Counted from the stretch's first letter, positions 1-6,029 are shown. The stretch is 7,443 bases of DNA from Planctomycetota bacterium (GCA_018897395.1 JAHIKV010000102.1:1-7443), one strand, 5' to 3'. Notes: a model not told the origin generated them from the letters alone. Numbers and translations: made by a program.

Positions 1-132
1 GACCAGTCATTCACCTCCAGTTGCTCTCCACCCCCTCTCACGAGGACGCAGTTACTATTGGTTACAAAGTTCAGACCCAACTTCGACAGGGACTTCCACC
101 CTGCTGATTCGATACACTTACAAGCGCACTAG
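1..132 (+). other. Open 3' tail of unknown origin
   Basis: From the left edge, one frame stays open to TAG at 130-132. The 43-residue tail contains TRTQLLLVTKF and FDRDFHPADS and ends in LQAH. A small hairpin (CAGGG / CCCTG) lies around 87-105. The tail could be the end of a coding region starting outside the window, or the end of a mobile or structured DNA element read by chance. No family is assigned. The stop codon falls on the first bases of the next palindromic repeat. Confidence 0.2.
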
Positions 133-207
133 GCCGGGTCACGACCCGGCGTACAGGGACGACATCGCCCAAGGGTTGCGAATGGCGCCGGGTTGCAACC
201 CGGCCTA
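130..207. repeat. Paired GCCGGGT palindromes (BIME-like)
   Basis: Two hairpins lie 32 nt apart: GCCGGGT-CACG-ACCCGGC inside 130-152 and GCCGGGTTGCAACCCGGC inside 185-207. Each is a palindrome, and their flanks (TAGG on the left, CCTA on the right) are also complementary, so the two units form a larger inverted repeat. This is the arrangement expected of a two-unit REP/BIME element. No gene is seen here; minus-strand reading frames through it are by-products of the repeat. Confidence 0.7.
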
Positions 208-236
208 CTTTCTTACTGGTGCGTCCATCCACTGCT

Positions 237-292
237 GCCCGCCGTGTATTCACGGCGGGCTAAATGAGTGATTTCAAAACACGTTCTCAGTT
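237..292 (+). repeat. TATT-loop hairpin repeat, copy A
   Basis: A perfect hairpin, GCCCGCCGTG-TATT-CACGGCGGGC (237-260), is followed by TAAATGA and a 3' tail. The 56-bp unit reappears in opposite orientation at 5911-5966 with 50 of 56 positions identical, the differences lying outside the hairpin. It lies 11 nt past the stop of the sigma-like gene, so it may mark or stabilise that transcript's 3' end. There is no U-run as in a standard intrinsic terminator. Confidence 0.75.
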
Positions 293-303
293 TTCCCCTC
301 CTC

Positions 304-1824
304 TCACTCCTCCCCGCGTTCCTCCCACGTCACTGCCGCGGTGCGATTTTTCAGGTCGAGGGTGAGTTTGATGCGGTCGCCGATCCGCGCGCCGTTTTTG
401 CGGAGAAACGCGCCCAAGCCCCAGGCGCGGCCGTCCTTGGTGGCCAGCGTGCCGATCTCGCGGCCGTCGGCGTCGAGGAACTTGAAGCGGCCGCGGACCG
501 TCTTCTTCAAGGCCGCCGGAATGGTGATTACCGCGTAGGTGCTGGCCGCCTTCGAGAGCCGGTATTGGAGCCATACCTTTCCGTCGGCGGTCCGCCCGTG
601 GCCGTCCAGTACGCGGCGCTCTGCGCGGTCGGCGCGGCGCCGGGCAAGCACCGCCTCGACCTGCTCGGGCGAGACCTCCGTACCCAGCAAACCGTACACG
701 CTGTGGCCGAACTGTGCGATCACCGGCGACCAGGAAACGAAGGCGTGGAAGCTGAATCGGTTCATGCCGCCGCCGACGCAGAGGTCCTCCATCTCTCCCC
801 GTTCCATCAGCGGGCCGTGTTTCTTCAAGACGGCGACCAGCTTCGCCTCGACGCCGGTCAACGACTTTTTCCAGTCGCGCGGCGGATCGGCGATGATCCG
901 ATCGTCCTCGACCCGGACGCCGGGCATCCGGCGGCAGAACTCCAGAAGCACGTTTTCCGGCGGCGGCTCTTTCCACAGGCGTCGATTGCGCGACAACGCC
1001 TTGTGGAGTTGTTCGCCCGTCACCTCGCCGGAAACCGCCAGCACTTTGTCGATCGTCTTGGGCAATCCGTGGCGTTGGATCGACGATAGGCAGAACCAGC
1101 CGGCCGACTGGTCGAGCCAGCGGAACCCCTCCATCAGCGCGACGGTTTGCCGGACCAGAGGGGAAAAAGGGGACAGGTACATTTTGCCGGAACGGCCCTG
1201 CGGGTACTTCGCACAAAATGTACCTGTCCCCTTTTTCCCCTCGCTGCCGCGCCCGGCAATCGCCCGCTCGATCCGTTCGACGGTCGTCAACCCGTGGAAA
1301 TAGGCTTCTTTTTTCGCCAGGTCGATGGCGGCGGTGACGGCCTTCTCTTGGCCGGGACGGACGGCCAGCCGCCCGTCGGTGACATTATATGTGGCACGCC
1401 CCTTCCGCTTGGCCGAGGCCGTCTTCGGCCGGTTGTCGGAGGTGACGGCGACGATCTCAAATTCGACCGGTCGGTCCAGCAAGCGAGCGGCGGCGGCCAC
1501 GGTTCCCAACGACATTCCGACGGCGGTAAACCCCTGCCCGGTCAGTTCCGCCTCGATACGCGCGGCTGGAGCGGGCAGCATCTCGGAGATCAGCTTGAGT
1601 ACACGGTCCATGATCGGGGCCGAAACCGGAGCGGTTTTGAGCCTTTTTGTCAGCTTGGCGCAGACCTGGCGGACCCGCTCCCTGGTGATGCCGAATCGGG
1701 CGCCGACTTCCGTAAGCGTGTGTTGCCGGCCGTCCTCCCAGCCGTAATATCCGATGAGAATCTCCCGGTTTCGCTGGGATGGAGTGGAGGCGAAGATGTC
1801 GATGAGTTCCTGCTCCAGCGTCAT
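304..1824 (-). CDS. Sigma-70 region 4 domain-containing protein, function unknown
   Basis: This 506-residue protein has an N-terminal helix-turn-helix of the sigma-70 region 4 type: residues 18-62, with LTEVGARFGITRERVRQ at 37-53, very like the -35-binding helix of housekeeping sigma factors. No region 2 is visible, so it is unlikely to be a working sigma factor. Residues 255-310 and 325-380 look like further winged-helix units (VIAQFGHSVYGLLG at 368-381), and the C-terminus (from about 415) is rich in beta-strand-like sequence. A DNA-binding regulator is the reasonable inference. Met1 is placed at 1824 because the TATAAT box at 1871-1876 overlaps the more upstream ATG at 1872, so that codon would not be transcribed. 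Residues 195-222 are encoded by a palindromic repeat (1158-1242) that keeps the frame open. It is transcribed divergently from isocitrate dehydrogenase. Confidence 0.8.
   Translation of the reverse strand: MTLEQELIDIFASTPSQRNREILIGYYGWEDGRQHTLTEVGARFGITRERVRQVCAKLTKRLKTAPVSAPIMDRVLKLISEMLPAPAARIEAELTGQGFTAVGMSLGTVAAAARLLDRPVEFEIVAVTSDNRPKTASAKRKGRATYNVTDGRLAVRPGQEKAVTAAIDLAKKEAYFHGLTTVERIERAIAGRGSEGKKGTGTFCAKYPQGRSGKMYLSPFSPLVRQTVALMEGFRWLDQSAGWFCLSSIQRHGLPKTIDKVLAVSGEVTGEQLHKALSRNRRLWKEPPPENVLLEFCRRMPGVRVEDDRIIADPPRDWKKSLTGVEAKLVAVLKKHGPLMERGEMEDLCVGGGMNRFSFHAFVSWSPVIAQFGHSVYGLLGTEVSPEQVEAVLARRRADRAERRVLDGHGRTADGKVWLQYRLSKAASTYAVITIPAALKKTVRGRFKFLDADGREIGTLATKDGRAWGLGAFLRKNGARIGDRIKLTLDLKNRTAAVTWEERGEE
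1158..1242. repeat. 29-bp perfect inverted repeat inside a coding region
   Basis: Arms 1158-1186 and 1214-1242 match at 29 of 29 positions and enclose a 27-nt spacer. The arm carries GGGGACAGGTACATTTT. It is read through in frame by the sigma-like gene as a stretch containing KKGTGTFCAKYPQG. A related GGGGACAGGTCCAT arm occurs at 5764-5789, so the element belongs to a dispersed palindrome family. Such families are often moved by REP-associated Y1 transposases; none is encoded here. Confidence 0.85.
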
Positions 1825-1870
1825 GCCCGTGCCCTTTCCCGTCGAGAGGTTGCCCCGCGGATTCGGACGC

Positions 1871-1899
1871 ATTATAGCCGACCCGGCTGGTGCCGACAA
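1871..1899 (-). promoter_or_regulatory. Sigma-70 type promoter of the sigma-like gene
   Basis: On the minus strand TTGTCG (1899-1894) is separated by exactly 17 nt from a perfect TATAAT (1876-1871). Transcription would begin near 1864, leaving a leader of about 40 nt before the ATG at 1824. The boxes and spacing are read from the sequence; activity is inferred. Confidence 0.6.
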
Positions 1900-1918
1900 G
1901 CCTCGCGCCGGCGACTCA

Positions 1919-1947
1919 TTGACTCTCGATGGCCGGTTTGATATTCT
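1919..1947 (+). promoter_or_regulatory. Putative promoter of isocitrate dehydrogenase
   Basis: TTGACT (1919-1924), a 17-nt spacer and TATTCT (1942-1947) match the sigma-70 consensus at 5/6 and 4/6 positions. The -35 box is only 19 nt from the -35 box of the divergent promoter. Transcription would start near 1954, almost at the left arm of the leader palindrome. Confidence 0.5.
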
Positions 1948-1951
1948 GGCC

Positions 1952-2011
1952 CATAAAGCCGCGACTGTCAGTCGCGCCGCGGGGGCGCGACCACCGTCAA
2001 GCGGCTTTATG
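1952..2011 (+). repeat. Palindromic element in the icd leader
   Basis: An outer stem pairs CATAAAGCCGC (1952-1962) with GCGGCTTTATG (2001-2011), 11 of 11. Inside are GCGACTG-T-CAGTCGC (1961-1975) and CGCGCC / GGCGCG. If the promoter at 1919-1947 is used, this structure fills most of the leader upstream of the start codon. The right arm contains the in-frame ATG at 2009-2011 and would hide it in the stem. It has the look of a REP element co-opted as, or tolerated within, a 5' untranslated region. Confidence 0.7.
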
Positions 2012-2041
2012 TCAACTCAAACACACGGAGTACACGAGATC

Positions 2042-3136
2042 ATGGCTTACGAAGTGACGTTGATTACCGGCGACGGGGTCGGACCGGACCTGGCTGCAGC
2101 CGCACGGCAATGCGTCGACGCAACCGGAGTGAAGATTGATTGGGACGTTCAAGAGGCGGGCTTGGACGTGATGGAGCGTTGCGGTACGCCGCTGCCCGAC
2201 GCCGTGATGGAGAGCATCCGCCGCACGCGCTGCACCTTGAAGGCGCCGATCACCACGCCCGTGGGAACCGGCTTCCGCAGCATAAACGTCCACCTCCGCC
2301 AGACCCTCGGGTTGTATGCCTGTCTTCGCCCCTGCAAACACTACCGGGGCGTGCGGACATTCTTCGGCGAAACGCCCGTCGATCTGGTCATCGTCCGCGA
2401 AAACACCGAGGACCTTTACGCGGGCATCGAGTTCGAGGCGGGCCAACCGGCCGCCGGCGAATTCATCGACTTCGTCAACAAGCTCTCGCCGCAACGGCAG
2501 ATCAAATCCGGCCGCGCGGAGACCGGCATCTCGATCAAACCGATCAGCGTCTCGGGCACGGAGCGGATCGTCCGCTTCGCCTTCGAGTACGCCCGCGACA
2601 ACGGACGGAAGAAGGTCACGGCGGTCCACAAGGCGAACATCATGAAGTACAGCGACGGCCTATTTCTGGCCACCGCGAGGAAGGTCGCCGAAGAGTATCC
2701 CGGCATCGAGTTCGAGGACCGCATCGTCGACAACATGTGCATGCAGCTCGTGCAGAAGCCCGAGCTGTACGACGTGCTGGTGCTGCCGAACATGTACGGC
2801 GACATCGTCAGCGACCTGGCGGCGGGGCTGGTCGGCGGACTGGGAATGGCGCCGGGCGCCAACATCGGCCCCGACGGCGCCGTCTTCGAGGCCACCCACG
2901 GCAGTGCGCCGAAGTACAAGGGAATGAACAAGGTCAATCCCACGGCGTTGATCCTCTCGGGTATGCTGATGCTCCACTACCTGAAGGAAACCGAGGCCGC
3001 CGACCGGCTGGAGCGGGCCGTCGCGGCGGTGATCGCCGAGGGCAAGGACGTGACCTACGACATGAAGCCCCACCGCGACGATCCAACGGCCGTCGGCACC
3101 CGCGAGATGGCCGACGCAATCTGCCGCAAGCTGTAG
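2042..3136 (+). CDS. icd: Isocitrate dehydrogenase (isocitrate/isopropylmalate dehydrogenase family)
   Basis: A complete 364-residue enzyme of the family that oxidatively decarboxylates isocitrate to 2-oxoglutarate in the cytoplasmic TCA cycle. Visible motifs: N-terminal ITGDGVGPD (8-16); FRSINVHLRQ (78-87), whose Ser80 matches the regulatory serine of the E. coli enzyme; substrate arginines near 86, 96 and 119; RENTEDLYAGIE (119-130); HKANIMK (196-202); the metal-site segment NMYGDIVSD (250-258); and HGSAPKYKG (286-294). Lys291-Tyr292 and Tyr339 match E. coli residues that hold the NADP phosphate, so NADP use is more likely than NAD use. The ATG at 2042 gives the normal N-terminus and has GGAG at 2027-2030. 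The in-frame ATG at 2009 lies in a hairpin arm. Homoisocitrate or isopropylmalate dehydrogenase is less likely because of the isocitrate-type serine and YAGIE motifs. Confidence 0.93.
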   Translation: MAYEVTLITGDGVGPDLAAAARQCVDATGVKIDWDVQEAGLDVMERCGTPLPDAVMESIRRTRCTLKAPITTPVGTGFRSINVHLRQTLGLYACLRPCKHYRGVRTFFGETPVDLVIVRENTEDLYAGIEFEAGQPAAGEFIDFVNKLSPQRQIKSGRAETGISIKPISVSGTERIVRFAFEYARDNGRKKVTAVHKANIMKYSDGLFLATARKVAEEYPGIEFEDRIVDNMCMQLVQKPELYDVLVLPNMYGDIVSDLAAGLVGGLGMAPGANIGPDGAVFEATHGSAPKYKGMNKVNPTALILSGMLMLHYLKETEAADRLERAVAAVIAEGKDVTYDMKPHRDDPTAVGTREMADAICRKL

Positions 3137-3151
3137 CCGGGATTATTTATT

Positions 3152-3192
3152 AGGGGTGCCACGGGTAAGCGCAGCTTACCCATGGCGCCCCT
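3152..3192. repeat. GGGTAAGC palindrome downstream of icd
   Basis: Arms 3152-3170 and 3174-3192 match at 17 of 19 positions, centred on GGGTAAGC-GCA-GCTTACCC. The hairpin begins 16 nt after the icd stop and could slow or end transcription, but no U-tract follows. It is the first of the nested repeats that fill this convergent gap. Confidence 0.75.
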
Positions 3193-3215
3193 TATGAATG
3201 GCACTCCTTATGAAC

Positions 3216-3395
3216 CTGAGTTTTGGATAGGGTCACATCATCGAAATAGCCGGTGGCTAACAGCCCCCGGAGAACGTCGCAAGACATCAAAACAGCAGCG
3301 CGTTGCCGTCCACGTATGTCAAACGGCCATAGTGGTGCATCGGCGTCCCCTCCGGGGGCTGTTAGCCCCCGGCTATTTTCTTATCCAAAACTCAA
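3216..3395. repeat. 180-bp fold-back element
   Basis: Two nested arm pairs: outer 3217-3229 with 3382-3394 (13 of 13, TGAGTTTTGGATA) and inner 3244-3271 with 3351-3378 (27 of 28, built on AGCCGG / GGCTAACAGCCCCCGG). They enclose a 79-nt middle with no recognisable gene. The inner arm is itself partly palindromic (GGGGGCTGTTAGCCCCC). It resembles a small non-autonomous mobile element or a composite of REP units. It sits between the converging 3' ends of icd and the membrane-protein gene. Confidence 0.75.
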
Positions 3396-3412
3396 GTGAC
3401 AAATAATCCGGG

Positions 3413-3964
3413 TCAGCGGTCGTCGGCCAATTCCATGTCGAGCGGGATCCGTTGCAGGAGCGAGTCGGCGGCCAGCCGGGCGTCGTGGGCCAGTTGGGTC
3501 GAGGGGAGTGCGAAGCCGGTCGAGGCCAGCAACCCGTCGAGGCCCGTCACGGCGAGATCGGTCAGGACGTTCATCGGGGGCAAGTCCTCGATCTTCCCGT
3601 TCAAGACGAAGCTGCTCGTCGCCGGCATATTATCCGGAGAGAGCGGCCGGCCGTCGGGGCGCATGAGGTTCGCGCCGAACCGCCAGCCGATCGCCACGGC
3701 CGCCAACACGCACGCCGCCGCCAACACGGCCGTCAGACCGCGCCATCGGCGACCGGCGGCCGTGTTTCTGCTGCCCACGGCGGCACCTTCCGCGTACCGC
3801 TCTCCGACGGAGCGGATGATTCGCTGGTGGAGCGATTCGGAAAACTCCGGCCGCGACTCAATCGCTTCCCGCCGAAGCCGTTCGCGGATGGTTTTGGAAT
3901 CCGCGGGTTGGAACCCGTGGGCTTGGGGTCGCGTGAAATTCGATTTATTCGAGTTTTTAGGCAT
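3413..3964 (-). CDS. Single-pass membrane protein, probable anti-sigma factor
   Basis: A 183-residue protein with a charged cytoplasmic-looking N-terminus (1-73, containing RREAIESRPEFSESLHQRII), one membrane segment at about 74-94 (rich in A, L, V, ending AIGW), and a periplasmic-looking C-terminal part. Its ATG overlaps the end of the ECF sigma gene by 8 nt (shared ATGCCTAA), with AAGGTG at 3975-3980 as ribosome binding site, so the two are translationally coupled. Position and topology match an anti-sigma factor that holds the sigma at the membrane. No zinc-type anti-sigma HxxxCxxC motif is present, so this is inferred from context; it may be a divergent class or a plain membrane accessory protein. 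Confidence 0.7.
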   Translation of the reverse strand: MPKNSNKSNFTRPQAHGFQPADSKTIRERLRREAIESRPEFSESLHQRIIRSVGERYAEGAAVGSRNTAAGRRWRGLTAVLAAACVLAAVAIGWRFGANLMRPDGRPLSPDNMPATSSFVLNGKIEDLPPMNVLTDLAVTGLDGLLASTGFALPSTQLAHDARLAADSLLQRIPLDMELADDR

Positions 3965-4589
3965 GAGTGGTCCCCACCTTCTCGATTTGCCGCAACGATT
4001 TTTTCTCCGGGAGTTTTTCCGGCGGCCGTTCGCCGTCAAGTTCCGCCAGCAGGGGCAACAGCCTCTTGCGTGCGCGAAACAACATCACTTTCACCGACGC
4101 GACGGAGCGTCCCAACACCAATGCGATGCCTCGGCCCGGCATGTCCTCGACGTAGTACAGCCACAAGGCGGTCGTTTGTTCTTCCGACAGGGTATCGGCG
4201 GCCAGTTCCCACAGCCGTCGGCGGCCTTCCGCGGCGATCATCGCGTCCAGCGGTTCCGCTTCCGGCGAAGGGATCGCATCCACGTCCGACCGCTCGATCG
4301 CCGGCCGCGCGCGACGATGGTGGTTGATACTCGCGCGGCGGGCGATCGTGAACAACCAAGCCGAAAACGACCACCGCGGCCGATAGCGGTGCAGGTTTTC
4401 GTAGGCCCGCAAAAAAGTCTCCTGAGTCAAATCCTCGGCGTCGACGGCCGCGCCCCGATGCCGCAGGAATTGCAGCACCGGGGCTTGAAACCGCCGCAAT
4501 AAACAATCGAAGCTATCCGCGCAGCCCCGCTGCGCTCGGCAGGCGAGTTCCTCGTCGCTTGTCGTGGCCAAAGCGGGGTCGTGCAACAT
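3957..4589 (-). CDS. ECF RNA polymerase sigma factor
   Basis: A 210-residue group 4 sigma factor. Region 2 spans about 25-93, with the core-binding and -10-melting segment AEDLTQETFLRAYENLHRYR (51-70) followed by FSAWLFTIARRASINHHRR (75-93). Region 4 spans about 133-180 (LSEEQTTALWLYYVEDM, then GRSVASVKVMLFRARKRL). A lysine- and glutamate-rich tail of about 25 residues follows. It directs RNA polymerase to a specific promoter set, which cannot be named from this window. The start lies 7 nt after the stop of the secreted-protein gene, with GGAGG at 4605-4609 inside that gene's end. It overlaps the membrane-protein gene downstream, giving a tight three-gene operon. Confidence 0.92.
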   Translation of the reverse strand: MLHDPALATTSDEELACRAQRGCADSFDCLLRRFQAPVLQFLRHRGAAVDAEDLTQETFLRAYENLHRYRPRWSFSAWLFTIARRASINHHRRARPAIERSDVDAIPSPEAEPLDAMIAAEGRRRLWELAADTLSEEQTTALWLYYVEDMPGRGIALVLGRSVASVKVMLFRARKRLLPLLAELDGERPPEKLPEKKSLRQIEKVGTTHA

Positions 4590-4596
4590 GCCAGGG

Positions 4597-5595
4597 CTAC
4601 TCTTCCTCCACGGGGCAACGGTCGGGTTTTCCGAGAAGGTGCCAAGCCTTGCGGGCTTTTCGCCCTTCTTCCATTTCGCCCATTTTCCTCAGGTGCTCCC
4701 AAACCTTCTTGGCCGGGGCGCGCCACTCGACGCCGACCGACTTGTCACCGGCCGAAACCTTCAACGCATTGATGATTTTCATCGCCTCGGCGTCGCCGCC
4801 GTGTGCCAGCGCGGACATGGCGCGGACGCCTTCCACGACGGCCATTATCTGTTGGGCCAGCTCCGTCCGTTTCACGGTCAACTTGCCCTCGAAGAACGAC
4901 TCGTCCTGGTTCTCGCCGACCGCCAACGCGAAGGAGTCCATCTGCCTGATCAAGGGGGATTTGCAGGGCAACTCGGCCTCGGCCAGGCCGACCGCCCGGG
5001 CCACGAGGATCGCGCCCTGGGGAACCGCGCCGGCCAGCGGCGAATCTTTGCCGGCGAGGTTCGGCTTCGCACCGTCGAGCACGTCCAGGGCGGCCTTCAC
5101 TTCGTCGAGCGAGCCAAAGACGATAACGTCCGGTTTGTAGAACACCCCCGTCATCATCCGTCCATGTTCCGGGCCTTTGGGATGCTTATGCTTCCATGTG
5201 TGCAACTCGTACTTTCCATAGTCGCTCGCCTGGTGTTCGTGGGCCTTCCTGGCCTTCTCCAGCAAGAGCTGCTGATCGACCTTGGCGTGGACGATCGCCG
5301 CGCCGGTGTCTTTCTTGATTTGCGTGCCGTAGATGGTCACGCCGTGCAGGTCGGCGCGGGGGTCGAACTTCCAGATTTCGCGGACCGCCGCCAGGTGCTC
5401 TTTGGCATCCGGATGTTTCTGCATCAAGTGTTCAATCGCATTGTGCAGCACACTGGAGGCCCGCGCGGCGTCGAAGTCGACCTGCGCCACCCATTTCGCG
5501 TCGGCGGCGACTTGCTCGAGGTCCAGCGGCTCGGCCCGCAGCGTGCCGGCCAACCCCAAAACGACCGCCATCGCCAATCCCAAGTAGACTCTCAT
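4597..5595 (-). CDS. Secreted protein of unknown function in the ECF sigma operon
   Basis: A 332-residue protein with a clear Sec signal peptide: MR, a hydrophobic core at about 4-17, and a likely signal peptidase I site after TLRA (residue 21). The mature part is alpha/beta in character, with charged helices (50-75, 108-125, 296-320), a His-rich stretch at 117-145 (HTWKHKHPKGPEH), and GSLDEVKAALDVLDG at 161-175, a pattern met in planctomycete secreted hypothetical proteins. No enzyme motif is seen. The start has a strong GAGGT ribosome binding site (5601-5605), five bases before the ATG. As first gene of the operon it could be an envelope sensor input or a co-regulated target; the sequence does not decide. 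Confidence 0.85.
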   Translation of the reverse strand: MRVYLGLAMAVVLGLAGTLRAEPLDLEQVAADAKWVAQVDFDAARASSVLHNAIEHLMQKHPDAKEHLAAVREIWKFDPRADLHGVTIYGTQIKKDTGAAIVHAKVDQQLLLEKARKAHEHQASDYGKYELHTWKHKHPKGPEHGRMMTGVFYKPDVIVFGSLDEVKAALDVLDGAKPNLAGKDSPLAGAVPQGAILVARAVGLAEAELPCKSPLIRQMDSFALAVGENQDESFFEGKLTVKRTELAQQIMAVVEGVRAMSALAHGGDAEAMKIINALKVSAGDKSVGVEWRAPAKKVWEHLRKMGEMEEGRKARKAWHLLGKPDRCPVEEE

Positions 5596-5687
5596 CTCTC
5601 ACCTCGCTTCCAAAGGGTATTGTAAACGACCCGTACTGGAGATGTATACACGCCGAGGCGGCGAGCGGTTACATGGAATCCATTAAC

Positions 5688-5917
5688 CTGAGTTCGATAA
5701 TAATGAGGCCGGCTGGGGACTGGTCCATTTTTCGGCTGGAAAACGTGTTTGGTGAGAAAAACGCCGGCCGAAAACATGGACCTGTCCCCTTCCCGCAGCG
5801 CAAGGGGGACAGTCCCATTTTCGCGGCGGTCAAGCGATTTTCCAAGGCAACGTCTCTCACGCCGCGAAAATTGGGACAGTCCCCTATTTACCGTTGATGC
5901 CGTAACGCCGAACTCAG
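5688..5917. repeat. Composite of two GGGGACAG palindromes
   Basis: Unit 1 has imperfect arms 5715-5739 and 5764-5789 (GGGGACTGGTCCATTTTTCG against GGGGACAGGTCCATG and on). Unit 2 has arms 5805-5828 and 5860-5884 (GGGGACAGTCCCATTTTCGC against a near match). The units are joined by a third small palindrome (CCCCTT 5786-5791 / AAGGGG 5802-5807), and the block is bounded by CTGAGTTCG (5688-5696) and CGAACTCAG (5909-5917). Reading frames crossing it on either strand have no protein-like features. It makes up most of the 434-nt gap between ferrochelatase and the secreted-protein gene. Confidence 0.7.
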
Positions 5918-5966
5918 AGCGTGTCTTGAAATTGTTCATTTAGCCCGCCGTGAATACACGGCGGGC
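5911..5966 (-). repeat. TATT-loop hairpin repeat, copy B
   Basis: Reverse-complement copy of the unit at 237-292, 50 of 56 positions identical. The hairpin GCCCGCCGTG-TATT-CACGGCGGGC is identical in both copies, and the six differences lie in the tail. Part of the tail overlaps the right boundary of the composite palindrome block. Confidence 0.75.
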
Positions 5967-5990
5967 CGGGTTGAACATGGAAAACCGTTT

Positions 5991-6019
5991 GCCCCGGGTG
6001 TATTCACCCGGGGCTAAAT
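5991..6019 (+). repeat. TATT-loop hairpin repeat, copy C
   Basis: Hairpin GCCCCGGGTG-TATT-CACCCGGGGC followed by TAAATA. It shares loop, outer GCCC and downstream TAAAT with copies A and B, but the inner stem bases differ on both arms together, so pairing is kept. It lies 10-15 nt beyond the ferrochelatase stop and may act at the 3' end of that transcript, although no U-run follows. Confidence 0.7.
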
Positions 6020-6029
6020 ACTCTCAGAT

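Noticed and set aside
71..253. Minus-strand 60-codon frame
   Set aside because: It runs through the two GCCGGGT palindromes and a hairpin repeat, so the open frame is a by-product of repeats.
268..1216. Long open frames opposite or out of phase with the sigma-like gene (including plus strand 268-1089 and 539-1303)
   Set aside because: They lie over a gene with a recognisable helix-turn-helix, a good promoter and a start. Their translations are low-complexity Arg/Pro/Ala-rich sequence typical of GC-rich shadow frames.
1825..1899. Longer forms of the sigma-like protein from 1872 or 1899
   Set aside because: The TATAAT and -35 boxes of the likely promoter overlap these codons, so they would not be in the transcript.
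2140..3153. Plus-strand frame of 337 codons overlapping isocitrate dehydrogenase
   Set aside because: Arg/Gly-rich shadow in another phase of a gene with all family motifs.
3152..3192. Standard intrinsic terminator for icd
   Set aside because: The hairpin is strong but not followed by a U-run on either strand, so it is listed as a repeat with possible 3'-end function only.
5619..5647. Promoter for the ECF operon with TACAAT at 5619-5624 (minus strand)
   Set aside because: The -10-like hexamer is reasonable, but the hexamer 17 nt upstream (ATACAT) does not resemble a -35 box and no ECF-type motif pair was evident.
5592..5939. Minus-strand 115-codon frame upstream of the secreted-protein gene
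   Set aside because: It consists almost wholly of translated palindromic repeats and overlaps the secreted-protein start; no signal peptide, domain or ribosome binding site supports it.
5596..6029. CRISPR array or clustered direct repeats in the repeat-rich gap
   Set aside because: The repeats are inverted, of different families and irregularly spaced; there are no regular spacers and no cas genes.
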